64,000 bases of DNA from Candidatus Obscuribacterales bacterium (GTDB lineage Bacteria > Cyanobacteriota > Vampirovibrionia > Obscuribacterales > Obscuribacteraceae): positions 741,193 to 805,192 of the forward strand of contig JAIEOQ010000008.1 in NCBI GenBank assembly GCA_019750335.1, in the 5' to 3' direction. The notes beneath the pieces were generated by a model. That model did no database searches. It was not told the DNA's origin and saw only the letters and a program-made list of their open reading frames with translations. The translations under genes were made by a program, and so were the position numbers. How positions within the stretch are numbered: position 1 is the first letter of the stretch; every line of letters begins with the position of its first letter. Below are positions 45,111-54,149 of this stretch, in pieces.

Positions 45111-46568
45111 ATGAACTATGAAACGGTAATCGGTCTGGAAGTGCATGCGCAGCTAAAGACCAAGTCCAAAATTTTTTGCGGTTGCCCAACGGACTTCGGC
45201 GCTAGTCCCAACGAACAAGTTTGCCCAATCTGTTTGGGTATGCCAGGAATGCTGCCGGTATTAAACAGTAAAGTCGTTGAATTCGGCGTTCGCTGCGGTA
45301 TCGCTCTTAATTGCAAAATTGCCAAACATACTAAATTCGACCGCAAGAATTATTTTTATCCCGACTTGCCGAAAGCTTATCAAATCTCTCAATTAGACCA
45401 ACCAATCTGCCAGCAAGGATACTTGAATATCGGCGAGCGCCGGGTCGGCATTACTCGCGCTCACCTGGAAGAAGATGCGGGTAAGCTCGTCCATGCCGGT
45501 GCTGCCGGTTTACATGGCTCCGATTATAGCTTGGTCGACTTCAACCGTTCCGGTATTCCTTTGCTTGAAATAGTCAGTGAACCGGATTTACGCAGCCCGG
45601 AAGAAGCACGCCAATATTTGACCGAACTGCGCAATATTTTGCGTTATCTCGACGTATGCGACGGCAATCTTGAAGAAGGCAGTTTCCGTTGCGATGCCAA
45701 TGTTTCCATTCGCGAACAAGGCAGCGATAAGCTCGGCACTAAAGTCGAAATTAAGAACATGAACAGCTTTCGCGCAGTGCAACGGGCGATTCAATCCGAA
45801 ATCGACCGCCAAACCGAAGCGGTTAAAAAAGGCGAGCGCATAGTCCAGGAAACTCGCTTATGGAATGAAGCCAGCCAAAGCACTTTTCCTATGCGTTCCA
45901 AAGAAGAAGCGCACGATTATCGCTATCTTCCCGAGCCCGACTTAGTCCCACTTGAGCTTGACCCAGCCTGGATCAAACAGATCGAAAGCACTATGCCTGA
46001 GCTTCCGGACGCCAGAAGACAGCGTTATATGGCTGATGCCGGTCTTAGTTTCGATGATGCATATGTACTGGTCGAAACAAAAGAGTTGAGCGATTTTTAC
46101 GATCAAACTCTCAAATTAGGCGCTAATCCGAAGGGCGCAGCCAACCTTTTGCTGGGCGCTACAATCGCCTATTTGAAAGAAGCTAAAAAGACTATTTCAG
46201 AAACAAGCTTGACCGCAAAAAATCTCAAAGAGATAGTCGATAACCTCACTTCCGGTTTATTGAACAATACGACAGCCAAACAAATTCTTACCGATATTCT
46301 CTCCGGTTCAAAGATCGTGGATGTCAATGAACTGATTAAGTCCAAAGGCTTAGCTCAAGTTTCGGACGAAGGCGAAATCGCTAAAATAGTCGATGAAGTT
46401 CTGGAAAAAAATCCATCTCAACTGGCTGATTATCGCAGCGGTAAAACTAAACTACGCCAGTTCTTTTTTGGCGAAACGATGAAAGCGACCAAAGGCAAAG
46501 CCAACCCGCAAGTAATCAACAAGCTACTCGATGAAAAACTAGGACCGGCGACTACAAACGTCCAATAA
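45111..46568 (+). CDS. gatB: Aspartyl/glutamyl-tRNA amidotransferase subunit B
   Basis: A 485-residue protein of normal GatB length. It opens YETVIGLEVHAQLKTKSKIF and carries CGCPTDFG and CPICLGMPG (zinc Cys pairs), the GatB catalytic-domain block LLEIVSEPDLRSPEEA and the C-terminal YqeY-like tail (NPQVINKLLDEKLG). With GatA and GatC (not in view) it converts Glu-tRNA-Gln and Asp-tRNA-Asn to the amidated forms. GAAGGAAACAAAGAG lies upstream. It follows the Mla-like genes by 31 nt. Confidence 0.98.
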   Translation: MNYETVIGLEVHAQLKTKSKIFCGCPTDFGASPNEQVCPICLGMPGMLPVLNSKVVEFGVRCGIALNCKIAKHTKFDRKNYFYPDLPKAYQISQLDQPICQQGYLNIGERRVGITRAHLEEDAGKLVHAGAAGLHGSDYSLVDFNRSGIPLLEIVSEPDLRSPEEARQYLTELRNILRYLDVCDGNLEEGSFRCDANVSIREQGSDKLGTKVEIKNMNSFRAVQRAIQSEIDRQTEAVKKGERIVQETRLWNEASQSTFPMRSKEEAHDYRYLPEPDLVPLELDPAWIKQIESTMPELPDARRQRYMADAGLSFDDAYVLVETKELSDFYDQTLKLGANPKGAANLLLGATIAYLKEAKKTISETSLTAKNLKEIVDNLTSGLLNNTTAKQILTDILSGSKIVDVNELIKSKGLAQVSDEGEIAKIVDEVLEKNPSQLADYRSGKTKLRQFFFGETMKATKGKANPQVINKLLDEKLGPATTNVQ

Positions 46569-46614
46569 TGTGGTATGAAATCGGGGTAGAATCCTTCAGC
46601 CAGGTTACATTCAA

Positions 46615-47322
46615 GTGAATTCGGGACGTTTCAGGTTCTTCGCTACATTTGTCATAACCCTCGTCCTCGCTTCCTGTATACCGGCTAGAGCTTATTATTT
46701 CGAAGGCTATTACATACCCTGTTATCTGCTTTCGCCGATGAGCGACGATCAAATGTACACGCCGGTAGGCTTAGGCGTAGTCACGTCTAAAGCTGGTTTT
46801 CGCAAACATCCGGTAACCGGCAAAGGCGATTTTCATAACGGCGTCGACTTAGGCGCAAAGTTAAATGACAAGGTATACAACTTGCTGGACGGCATCGTCA
46901 CCCGAGTCGGTTATCGGGGGAATCTTGGCGTCGCCGTCGAGGTCTATCATCCTTATCCGAATATTCGCACTATTTGTGGGCACTTAAACGCTTATGCCGT
47001 TAAACCGGGAATGTGGGTACGTCGTGGCCAAGTAATTGGTTTTGCCGGTTCCACCGGACGCTCAACCGGTGTACATTTGCATTACACTATCATCAAGAAT
47101 GACAGCAATCAGTATATCGATCCCATGACATATCTGTCGCAAGTCCCTCTTTATGTAAAAGCTCTGAAAACAGCAAGAATCCAAGCTGCTTTCCAGCAAA
47201 ATGCTGAGTCTTTCAAGAAAAAGCAAGCTGAAAAAAAGCATGATGAAAAAGCAAGCGACGATGATGATTTGCCGGAAAGTACTCCGGAAACAGCCCCACC
47301 CAAACCTGACAGCCAAGAATAA
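46615..47322 (+). CDS. M23-family (LytM) metallopeptidase
   Basis: A 235-residue exported protein with a signal peptide (VITLVLASCIPARAYYF; the SCIP Cys is a weak lipobox). The LytM domain spans ~50-185: Zn ligands His and Asp in HNGVDLG near 75-81, His in the GHLNAY region near 122, and HLHY near 155-158. The C-terminus is a Lys/Glu-rich tail. M23 enzymes cut peptidoglycan cross-links. It starts with GTG and ends 5 nt before the kinase gene, so the two are probably co-transcribed. Confidence 0.88.
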   Translation: MNSGRFRFFATFVITLVLASCIPARAYYFEGYYIPCYLLSPMSDDQMYTPVGLGVVTSKAGFRKHPVTGKGDFHNGVDLGAKLNDKVYNLLDGIVTRVGYRGNLGVAVEVYHPYPNIRTICGHLNAYAVKPGMWVRRGQVIGFAGSTGRSTGVHLHYTIIKNDSNQYIDPMTYLSQVPLYVKALKTARIQAAFQQNAESFKKKQAEKKHDEKASDDDDLPESTPETAPPKPDSQE

Positions 47323-47327
47323 AAGTT

Positions 47328-49268
47328 GTGGATTCGCCTAACTCTAACCAACCTGAAAATCCGCTGCTCCGGAAAATATGCCCGGTTTGCCAACAACAGT
47401 TTAGCGGCTCAGCAGTCTCTTGCCCCCAAGACGGCTCTGTTTTGATGATTTATCAAAGCGATCGTTTTATCGGTAGGATCATCAACGAACGCTACCGCAT
47501 AATCGAACAGGTCGGGCAAGGGGGAATGGGTACCGTCTATCTTGCCGAACAAGCTGTTTTGCAAAGACAAGTAGCAATCAAATTGCTGAGCGCTCAATTA
47601 TCCGAAGATAAAGTCAGCGTCAAAAGATTTGAACAAGAAGCCAGCGCTTCAAGCAGCTTGCAGCACCCAAACCTGATCATGCTTTATGACTACGGGATGA
47701 TCGACGGCAAGCAACCATATTTGGCAATGGAATATTTGCAAGGTGACAGTCTTACTCATTTGCTTAGACAAGAAGGACGAATCAATCCGGTACGTTGCGC
47801 TCGCATTTTTACCCAAATAATGGACGGTTTGCACTACGCACACAATAAAGGTGTGGTTCATCGCGACATTAAGCCAAGCAATATCATCTTAATCAACAGC
47901 GAAGAGCATAAGGATTTAGTCAAAGTTGTCGACTTTGGTCTAGCTAAACTCATGCCCTGGTCCGGAAAAGAGTCGCAACATCTGACAAAAACAGGCGAAG
48001 TTTTCGGCAGCCCGATTTATATGAGTCCCGAACAATGCTCCGGAATGAAGCTTGAACCAAGTTCGGATATTTATTCTTTAGGCATCACTCTGTTTGAAGC
48101 TTTAACCGGCAAAGTTCCTTTCCGTGGCGACAACATAGTCCAAACCGCCTCTAAACATTTAAGCGATAAACCACCTTTATTTGCTGATATTTGTCCTGAG
48201 CTCAATTTGTCAGACAACCTGCAAGCCGTTATTTTAAAAGCACTGGAAAAAAAGCCAGCCAATCGTTATTTGAATATGCTCGAATTCAAAGAAGCGCTGA
48301 ATAAAGCTGTTTCCGGACCGAATGCCGGTCTGGGCAATAAGCCGTTTATTCCAACTGCAAGTGTAGATTCGACGCAACCGGTAAAAAAATCCGATCTGGA
48401 CAAGCTCAGTATCACCAATCAGAAAAGCACAGAACTGAAAAAAGTCATTGCTCAAGCTAAAGAGCCGGAAAAACCAAAGAACAAACTGAAGCCCGGCTGG
48501 CTTTCCATAACTGTTACTGTTGCCGCTGTTGTGGCATTTACTCAATGGCAACAAATATCCTCTTTATTCGAATCGGAAAAATCGACCACTGGCACCGTCT
48601 ATTACTTAAATGCCGCTGCTTCAATAAATAACAGAGACAAAATTGATATTAAAGCCTTGCATTTACACACAGATCGGGAGCTACTTAAGCTCTCATCAAA
48701 TCAAGCTATTGCCGTCCCATCAAAAGAATCATTTGCTTTAGGCAAAATTTGGGACGTTACTTACAGCAAAGAAAATCACAGTTTGCAGATCTTAAAAACA
48801 AAAACTATCGGCGAAGATTCGGCTGCTGCTGAAGCAAACCAAGTTATAGCCAATCATTTTGTATTGCTTGCCGCCGGTGATTACGGTAGTGCTTGGCAAG
48901 ATCTCTCTTCTAGATACAAAAAAATCAAATATGCGGATTTATCCGAAGAAAAAGCACTGCAAAAGTTTTCTCGGGAAGAACCAAGCGACGCTTTTAAAAA
49001 ATACAGTTTCACTCGCGGCATGACCCAACATTTTTTCCGTAATGACAATCTTGATGCTCAGGCTTTAAAGGAAGCAGTAAATCCAACTTTAAGCGGAACC
49101 AAAATCGAATCGGCAAAAGACAATCAGGCGGCAATTCTTGCTGATAAATCGGTTTTTTATCAAAAGAACAACGGCTTCAATCGCTATAGTTTGATCAAAG
49201 AAAACGGGCAATGGAAGATTGATCAAATCGAAGAGAATATCAGCCCGGCCTACTGGAATAAGTATTAG
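47328..49268 (+). CDS. Ser/Thr protein kinase with zinc ribbon and extracytoplasmic domain
   Basis: A 646-residue membrane kinase. Residues ~15-40 form a zinc ribbon (CPVCQQQFSG, SCPQDG). The kinase domain (~53-320) has GQGGMGTVYLA, the ATP Lys in VAIKLLS, HRDIKPSNIIL near 177-187 and VDFGLAKL near 202. A membrane helix lies near 385-405 (WLSITVTVAAVVAFTQW), followed by a ~240-residue extracytoplasmic domain without recognised family. All catalytic residues are present. The GTG start at 47328 is 5 nt after the M23 gene; envelope sensing is likely. Confidence 0.93.
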   Translation: MDSPNSNQPENPLLRKICPVCQQQFSGSAVSCPQDGSVLMIYQSDRFIGRIINERYRIIEQVGQGGMGTVYLAEQAVLQRQVAIKLLSAQLSEDKVSVKRFEQEASASSSLQHPNLIMLYDYGMIDGKQPYLAMEYLQGDSLTHLLRQEGRINPVRCARIFTQIMDGLHYAHNKGVVHRDIKPSNIILINSEEHKDLVKVVDFGLAKLMPWSGKESQHLTKTGEVFGSPIYMSPEQCSGMKLEPSSDIYSLGITLFEALTGKVPFRGDNIVQTASKHLSDKPPLFADICPELNLSDNLQAVILKALEKKPANRYLNMLEFKEALNKAVSGPNAGLGNKPFIPTASVDSTQPVKKSDLDKLSITNQKSTELKKVIAQAKEPEKPKNKLKPGWLSITVTVAAVVAFTQWQQISSLFESEKSTTGTVYYLNAAASINNRDKIDIKALHLHTDRELLKLSSNQAIAVPSKESFALGKIWDVTYSKENHSLQILKTKTIGEDSAAAEANQVIANHFVLLAAGDYGSAWQDLSSRYKKIKYADLSEEKALQKFSREEPSDAFKKYSFTRGMTQHFFRNDNLDAQALKEAVNPTLSGTKIESAKDNQAAILADKSVFYQKNNGFNRYSLIKENGQWKIDQIEENISPAYWNKY

Positions 49269-49288
49269 AAAGTCCTTTTAAAAATGGG

Positions 49289-49313
49289 AAAGCCCCGGAA
49301 ATTCCGGGGCTTT
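49289..49313. terminator. Bidirectional terminator between kinase and HU genes
   Basis: AAAGCCCCGGA (49289-49299) and TCCGGGGCTTT (49303-49313), loop AAT, between converging genes. Poly-T is modest on the plus side; AAAA before it gives Us on the minus strand. Confidence 0.8.
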
Positions 49314-49369
49314 GAATGGGATGGGTTTCGATATCTAACCTAATCTCACCTAATACCTTGAGATATCAA

Positions 49370-49780
49370 TTATCTCTTTTTGCCTTTTTTAGCGGCTTTT
49401 TTAGCTGGTTTAGCAGCTTTTTTGGCTGGCTTAGCAGCAGCTTTTTTAGCTGGCTTAGCAGCAGCAGCTTTAGGCTTAGCAGCTGCCAACATTGGTTGCT
49501 TAGCGCGACCGTTGACGATGTCCTTGAGTTCTTTACCGGCGCGGAATGCTGGTACTTTAGCAGCAGCAATTCTCAACGGAGCAAGAGTTCTCGGGTTACG
49601 GCCTGTGCGGGCTTTGCGTTGACGACGCTCGAATGTTCCGAAGCCGACGAGGGTAACCTTGTCGCCTTTGGAAAGAGCACCGGTAACACTGTGGATTAAA
49701 GCAGAAAGTGTGCGTGACACTTCAGACTTCGGTTGAGCAGTGAGTTTAGCCACTGATTCAACAAGCTCAGCTCGATTCAT
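49370..49780 (-). CDS. hup: HU-family DNA-binding protein with Lys/Ala tail
   Basis: A 136-residue nucleoid protein. Residues 1-91 are a normal HU/IHF fold: MNRAELVESVAKLTAQPK, VTLVGFGTFERRQRKARTGRNP and the beta-arm through KVPAFRAGKELKDIV. Residues ~97-136 form a low-complexity Ala/Lys/Pro tail (repeats of KPAKKAA) like eukaryotic H1 or actinobacterial HupB tails. The tail would add DNA affinity and compaction. GGAGGATCTTAA is the ribosome-binding site; a good promoter lies upstream on the minus strand. Confidence 0.95.
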   Translation of the reverse strand: MNRAELVESVAKLTAQPKSEVSRTLSALIHSVTGALSKGDKVTLVGFGTFERRQRKARTGRNPRTLAPLRIAAAKVPAFRAGKELKDIVNGRAKQPMLAAAKPKAAAAKPAKKAAAKPAKKAAKPAKKAAKKGKKR

Positions 49781-49850
49781 TTAAGATCCTCCTTCGGGAA
49801 TACCCATCCCGACCCATTCGCAGGGATAATATCATCACGATTGGGAATAA

Positions 49851-49878
49851 ACAATAGATTCTGACTGGAAATCGTCAA
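49851..49878 (-). promoter_or_regulatory. Candidate sigma70-type promoter for hup
   Basis: On the minus strand TTGACG (49878-49873) and TATTGT (49856-49851) with a 16-nt spacer, ~70 nt upstream of the hup start codon. Confidence 0.5.
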
Positions 49879-49880
49879 AT

Positions 49881-50191
49881 TTTTTTTTGGCGCACTCTCC
49901 CAAACAAAGGGAGCATCTGCATTATCAATTGAGTAAAAAGTTCCAAATAGCCGGATAGCAGATAGAAAGCAGCGATCAGATAACCATTTTTTGATAGCCG
50001 GTACGGAAATGCCTATACATCAGGTTTATATACTTCTGTGACAATAGCTATATGCTCCTCTTTTAGCTGTCAAGGATACCTTCGTCGGGCAGTTTTTCAT
50101 TTATGAGTCAAAAACGGCATTTAAAGCCATTCGATATATAGAGTAAAACTGTCCTATAATCTTTTTGACGTGTCTTAGAAGAGGTTTTATC
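49881..50191. other. Divergent intergenic region (hup / PQQ-like gene)
   Basis: About 310 nt with no gene. TATAAT at 50155-50160 is a possible -10 for the PQQ-like gene, 32 nt before its GTG, but no good -35 is seen. A T-run lies at 49881-49888. Nothing else recognised. Confidence 0.4.
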
Positions 50192-51388
50192 GTGCTTAAA
50201 TTGCCAGACATTTCGTCGACAGTCCGCAGTTTTGCCGTCGGCAGTTGTTTATATCTGGCATGCAACTCAGCTTTTTCCGAACCAGCCGCAAAGCCGGTAA
50301 TCGGCACGCCAGCACAAACTCCGGCAACTAATTCACTCCCGGTTTCAGGCAAAGACTGGCCGATGTTCCATCAAAATCCAAGTCATACCGGCGTAATTCT
50401 TGCCAGTCAGACTTTTTTGCCCACCGGCAAATTGCGATGGAGCTTTCCGGCCGAAGGCGGGATCGACTCATCACCAGCCGTTTACAAGGGTGTGATTTAT
50501 GTCGGAAGCGACGACGGTTATCTTTATGCTGTTGATGGTCGTTTTGGCAAAATGCTCTGGCGCAGTAAATTGGGCAGTCAAATAAAATCATCTCCTTTAG
50601 TAGAAGGTGGTGTTTTATATGTCGGTTGTGAAGATTCCAAACTTTACGCCTTAGATGCCCAAAGCGGCAAAGAGCTCTGGTCTTTTCAGGCAAAAGACAA
50701 GCTTTCCAGCTCGCCAATCTCCTGCAAAGGAAAAATTTGTATCGGTAGCTGGGACGGTGGCGTATATCTTCTCGATGCAAAATCCGGAAATTTGCTTTGG
50801 AATTTCACAAGCCAGGGAAGAATCACCTCTTCGCCGGCAGCATCAGAAAACACTATCTACGCCGGTTCTCACGACGGCAACTTATATGCTTTGAATATCG
50901 ACGACGGATCTGTACGCTGGAAATTTAAAACTGCCAACAAGATCTACACTTCACCGATGTTGATGGAAGGCACCATTTATTTTGGCAGCTGGGACAAAAA
51001 CTTCTACGCTCTTGAAGCCGGTACCGGCAAATTGAAATGGAAATTTGCCGCCGCCGAATCTTTCAGCATTTCACCAGTCGGGCACAAAGGACGAATTTTT
51101 ATCGGCAACGACGATCTAAAAATGTATTGCTTGGATTCGAGTAGCGGCAGAATGTTATGGAAAACCGCCATCAGCAGCCCGATCCCACTTTTGTCCTCTT
51201 CACCGGCTTTAGGCGGCAACTTTTTGCTTGTCGGCAGTTCAGACGCCAATCTTTATTGTTTGGACAATCGTAACGGCGCCATTAAATGGAAATATAAAAC
51301 TCAAAGACCGATTATCAGCTCACCTGCTATCTCGGAACAGGGTATTTGTGTCGGCAGCCAAGACGGCAATCTGTACTGTTTCGACTAA
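50192..51388 (+). CDS. Exported eight-bladed PQQ-like beta-propeller protein
   Basis: A 398-residue periplasmic protein with a signal peptide (SFAVGSCLYLACNSAFSEP). Eight similar repeats end in GSDDGYLYAVD, GCEDSKLYALD, GSWDGGVYLLD, GSHDGNLYALN, GSWDKNFYALE, GNDDLKMYCLD, GSSDANLYCLD and GSQDGNLYCFD, one per blade. This is the PQQ_2/BamB-like propeller; no enzyme residues are evident, so it is probably a scaffold or an outer-membrane assembly factor. The GTG at 50192 has AGAAGAGG upstream; an in-frame TTG exists at 50165. Confidence 0.88.
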   Translation: MLKLPDISSTVRSFAVGSCLYLACNSAFSEPAAKPVIGTPAQTPATNSLPVSGKDWPMFHQNPSHTGVILASQTFLPTGKLRWSFPAEGGIDSSPAVYKGVIYVGSDDGYLYAVDGRFGKMLWRSKLGSQIKSSPLVEGGVLYVGCEDSKLYALDAQSGKELWSFQAKDKLSSSPISCKGKICIGSWDGGVYLLDAKSGNLLWNFTSQGRITSSPAASENTIYAGSHDGNLYALNIDDGSVRWKFKTANKIYTSPMLMEGTIYFGSWDKNFYALEAGTGKLKWKFAAAESFSISPVGHKGRIFIGNDDLKMYCLDSSSGRMLWKTAISSPIPLLSSSPALGGNFLLVGSSDANLYCLDNRNGAIKWKYKTQRPIISSPAISEQGICVGSQDGNLYCFD

Positions 51389-51654
51389 GCTTTTTGAAGC
51401 TGGCCTAGCCTCGCCAAGCATTACTATCTAAAGTATTTTAGACCGATATATCAATGGGTCCGGTTTTTGCCAAATAGTGCGAACTAAATTACAAAATCTT
51501 ATAGGACCAAGCCTGCCGGCACTATTGGAAATATTGCCCGGTGATGACTACTCTCAAGAGTCTCCTCTTTTTCCTCTTGGATTTTAGCGCCAGCTTCTCA
51601 AATTCTTTTGCTCTAACACCATTGCTTACCTTTCACCTCAGAATTTGGTGATTT

Positions 51655-52377
51655 ATGCAAAACCTACTTGCTTGGGCTCGGTCTTGTTTTGACCAGCTCT
51701 GCGGCTTTTGTCAGCATTTGTGTAACACTCTGCTTCCGGGGCAAGCCATGGAATACCTGCCCAATGTGGCTTTTGCCATGCTCTTGGGCGTGATTTTGGG
51801 TTTGGAACGTCGGCGCAAACACAAAACTGCCGGTGTTCGCACCATGATGGTTATTTGCGGAGCCTCGGCTTTAATTACTTGTATCGGCGTTGAAATCTCG
51901 CGACGTATTCCCGGCGTGGATCCAACCCGTATTGCTGCCAGCTTACTGCAAAGCATTGCCTTTATCGGTGCCGGGGTAATCTTGACCCGCGGTATCGCCA
52001 CTCAAGGCGTAACCACTGCTGCCACGATTCTTTTTGCTGTCGGCGTCGGTGAAACGTGCGGTTTCGGTATGTACGGGCTGGCTTTTGCCGGTACCCTGCT
52101 GATGATTTTAGGGCTGGTGATTACCGGCCGCCTGTTTACAGGCTCCAGCGAGCAGTGTCACCCCTTAACTCTAATTTGTCGGGCCGGTCACCAGGAAGCA
52201 ATTCTGGCGCGTTTCGGTCCTAATTACGAGCTACACGGCTTCAAAAAGCACGACGGCGATTTGATTGAATTTTGCATCCATCCGCAGATCAATGTGGCCA
52301 GATACGAAGAGCTGGTCAAACAGCTTATGGACGACCAGAACGTGGTCAAAGTTCACGCTGAAAGCGATGGACATTAA
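51655..52377 (+). CDS. mgtC: MgtC/SapB-family membrane protein
   Basis: A 240-residue protein with 4-5 N-terminal helices and the family core AMLLGVILGLERRRKHKTAGVRTMM, then GASALITCIG and SIAFIGAGVILTRG, the MgtC/SapB signature. The C-terminal ~85 residues are an ACT-like soluble domain (ELHGFKKHDGDLIEF). MgtC proteins modulate ATP synthase and Mg2+ homeostasis. The first 30 residues (Cys-rich, LCGFCQHLCNTLLPGQ) are unusual; translation may start later at the ATG near 51748. Confidence 0.88.
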   Translation: MQNLLAWARSCFDQLCGFCQHLCNTLLPGQAMEYLPNVAFAMLLGVILGLERRRKHKTAGVRTMMVICGASALITCIGVEISRRIPGVDPTRIAASLLQSIAFIGAGVILTRGIATQGVTTAATILFAVGVGETCGFGMYGLAFAGTLLMILGLVITGRLFTGSSEQCHPLTLICRAGHQEAILARFGPNYELHGFKKHDGDLIEFCIHPQINVARYEELVKQLMDDQNVVKVHAESDGH

Positions 52378-52437
52378 GACTGTTCTCACGAACAGTCCGT
52401 TTCCTATTGTTTTGTTCAATTTGCAAGGAGTCTAACT

Positions 52438-53277
52438 ATGGGCCGTCTAGCCTTTTTCCTGGCACTGAGCGCTTGTTTCCTTTCGCTGTCCCTGAGCGTG
52501 GGACGATTGTCGGCCGCTGAAGAGAAAGAGCCCGTGAAAGCGGGCGATATCAAAGGCACGCTTTATCTGGTCGGCGGCAATGCCGACACCTCTTTGAAGC
52601 GATTTGCCGAGCTGGCCGGCGGCGAAAACGCCCTGGTAGCGATTATTCCCCATGCCAGCGCCACGCCGAAAGAAGCAGCCGATGAGTTCGCTAACCAGCT
52701 GGCTTCTTACGGCGTTAAAAAGACCGTGGAGATTCTTCCCGGCTCCAACGGCACTTTGCCCAAGGATGTAACCGCTGTTTGGTTCACCGGTGGCGATCAG
52801 AACCGTCTGATGCGACTGCTCGATAAGGACCTGCAGAAGGCGGTGGTGAAGTTTTTGGAAGACGGCGGTTTGGTCGGTGGCACGAGCGCCGGCGCTGCCG
52901 CTGCTGTCGAAACGATGATTGCCGGCGGCATGGAGGACGGCAAGCCGAAAGCCGGCTCTTTGCGCATCGGCAACGGCTTGGGCTTGCTCAAGAAGCGGGT
53001 GATTGATACGCACTCTTATCAATACGGCCGACCGGATCGTATTCCGGTTTATTTCACCATGGTTGCCGACGTTTCCTTCGGCATCGCTTTGGATGAAGAC
53101 ACGGCTGTTGAGATTAAGGGCGGAAAAGCGGTTGTTTACGGTGCCGGAATGGCCCGAGTTTATGTTCGCACTACCGACTTTCAGTCGGAGTTACCGAAAA
53201 CAAAAACTGGCGACATGGCAGGCATTCGCGGGGTTACTTACTCGACTTACTCTGCCGACGAAGAGTTCGATCTCTAG
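52438..53277 (+). CDS. Exported cyanophycinase-like S51 peptidase
   Basis: A 279-residue protein with a signal peptide (MGRLAFFLALSACFLSLSLSVG). The S51 core reads GTLYLVGGNAD, FTGGDQNRL and GGTSAGAAAAVETM, with nucleophile Ser150 in the nucleophile-elbow motif. The His region is VIDTHSYQYGRPDRI, where cyanophycinase has DQHFxxRGRxxRL: Asp and His are kept but the substrate-pocket residues differ. It is probably a serine peptidase of altered specificity. CAAGGAG precedes the ATG. No cyanophycin synthetase is in view. Confidence 0.85.
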   Translation: MGRLAFFLALSACFLSLSLSVGRLSAAEEKEPVKAGDIKGTLYLVGGNADTSLKRFAELAGGENALVAIIPHASATPKEAADEFANQLASYGVKKTVEILPGSNGTLPKDVTAVWFTGGDQNRLMRLLDKDLQKAVVKFLEDGGLVGGTSAGAAAAVETMIAGGMEDGKPKAGSLRIGNGLGLLKKRVIDTHSYQYGRPDRIPVYFTMVADVSFGIALDEDTAVEIKGGKAVVYGAGMARVYVRTTDFQSELPKTKTGDMAGIRGVTYSTYSADEEFDL

Positions 53278-53309
53278 CGCGCCTATCGGCAGAGCAAGTC
53301 AGTTGAGTC

Positions 53310-53353
53310 GCAAAAAGGGCAGCCAGCAGTCGCTTCTGCCCTTTTTGCTTTTT
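53310..53353 (+). terminator. Terminator after the cyanophycinase-like gene
   Basis: GCAAAAAGGGCAG (53310-53322) and CTGCCCTTTTTGC (53336-53348), then TTTTT. Confidence 0.93.
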
Positions 53354-53567
53354 AGATATTTACTATAACTTCTAGTGTATGACTTAAAAAGAACTGACCC
53401 ACTCGAAGCTCCAGCGGCGACTGGCTTTTGAGAATTAATTACACATTTCCAAGCTTTTCAGTACATAATGGCACATTCACACACTTGGCAACCATCGGAG
53501 CTGTCCCGGTGTCCCATTGGCGGTAATTAGATTAAGCCCAGGCTTAATCGTTCGGGAAATAAAAGAG

Positions 53568-54101
53568 ATGCAAACTGACACTTTCTGGAGCACCTATGTT
53601 GACCTTGGTGCTAACGCTCAAAGACTAGGTCACACTGTAATTGCAGACAAAATGCTCGAAGCGGCTTTAGAAGAATCAAGACGCCTCGGGCATCTTAATT
53701 TGCCGCCGCCGACTGTTTTCAACAAACTGGCTGCGGCTTTTTATGCCCAACAAGAATTTCGCAAAGCAGAAACTGTTTATAAAACAGCTCTCTCCACTTA
53801 CGAAAAGCGGCTTACCGATGACCATCCGCATTTGAGCAACATCATGCTCAATTTAGCCGAGCTCTATTTTTCCCAAGAAAAATACAATCAGGCAGAACCG
53901 CTTTTTGAAAAATCACTCTCCATCGACGAACGTCGCTATGGTTCGAACAATCCACATATTTATCGCCGGATGCTAAAGCTGGCATGGATATATTGCAATC
54001 AAGAAAGACATGCCGATGCCTACAATTTGCTGAAGCGAGCCCAAGAATTCAAAGACAAGCCAGAAGCTGATCTACAACAAGAAATTTTAGCCCGAATGTA
54101 A
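53568..54101 (+). CDS. TPR (kinesin-light-chain-type) protein
   Basis: A 177-residue soluble helical protein with 3-4 TPR_12-type units: FNKLAAAFYAQQEFRKAETVY, MLNLAELYFSQEKYNQAEPLF, RMLKLAWIYCNQERHADAYN. The long 'KALSTYEKRLTDDHP' and 'SIDERRYGSNNP' links are typical of kinesin light chain-like bacterial TPRs. The partner is unknown. The frame opens upstream at a TTG; I chose the ATG at 53568, with only a weak AAAAGAG site. trmD follows. Confidence 0.7.
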   Translation: MQTDTFWSTYVDLGANAQRLGHTVIADKMLEAALEESRRLGHLNLPPPTVFNKLAAAFYAQQEFRKAETVYKTALSTYEKRLTDDHPHLSNIMLNLAELYFSQEKYNQAEPLFEKSLSIDERRYGSNNPHIYRRMLKLAWIYCNQERHADAYNLLKRAQEFKDKPEADLQQEILARM

Positions 54102-54149
54102 ATCCAGCTGACCTCTTGATACAATCTGATTTGCATTAAGAGGTTGGCT

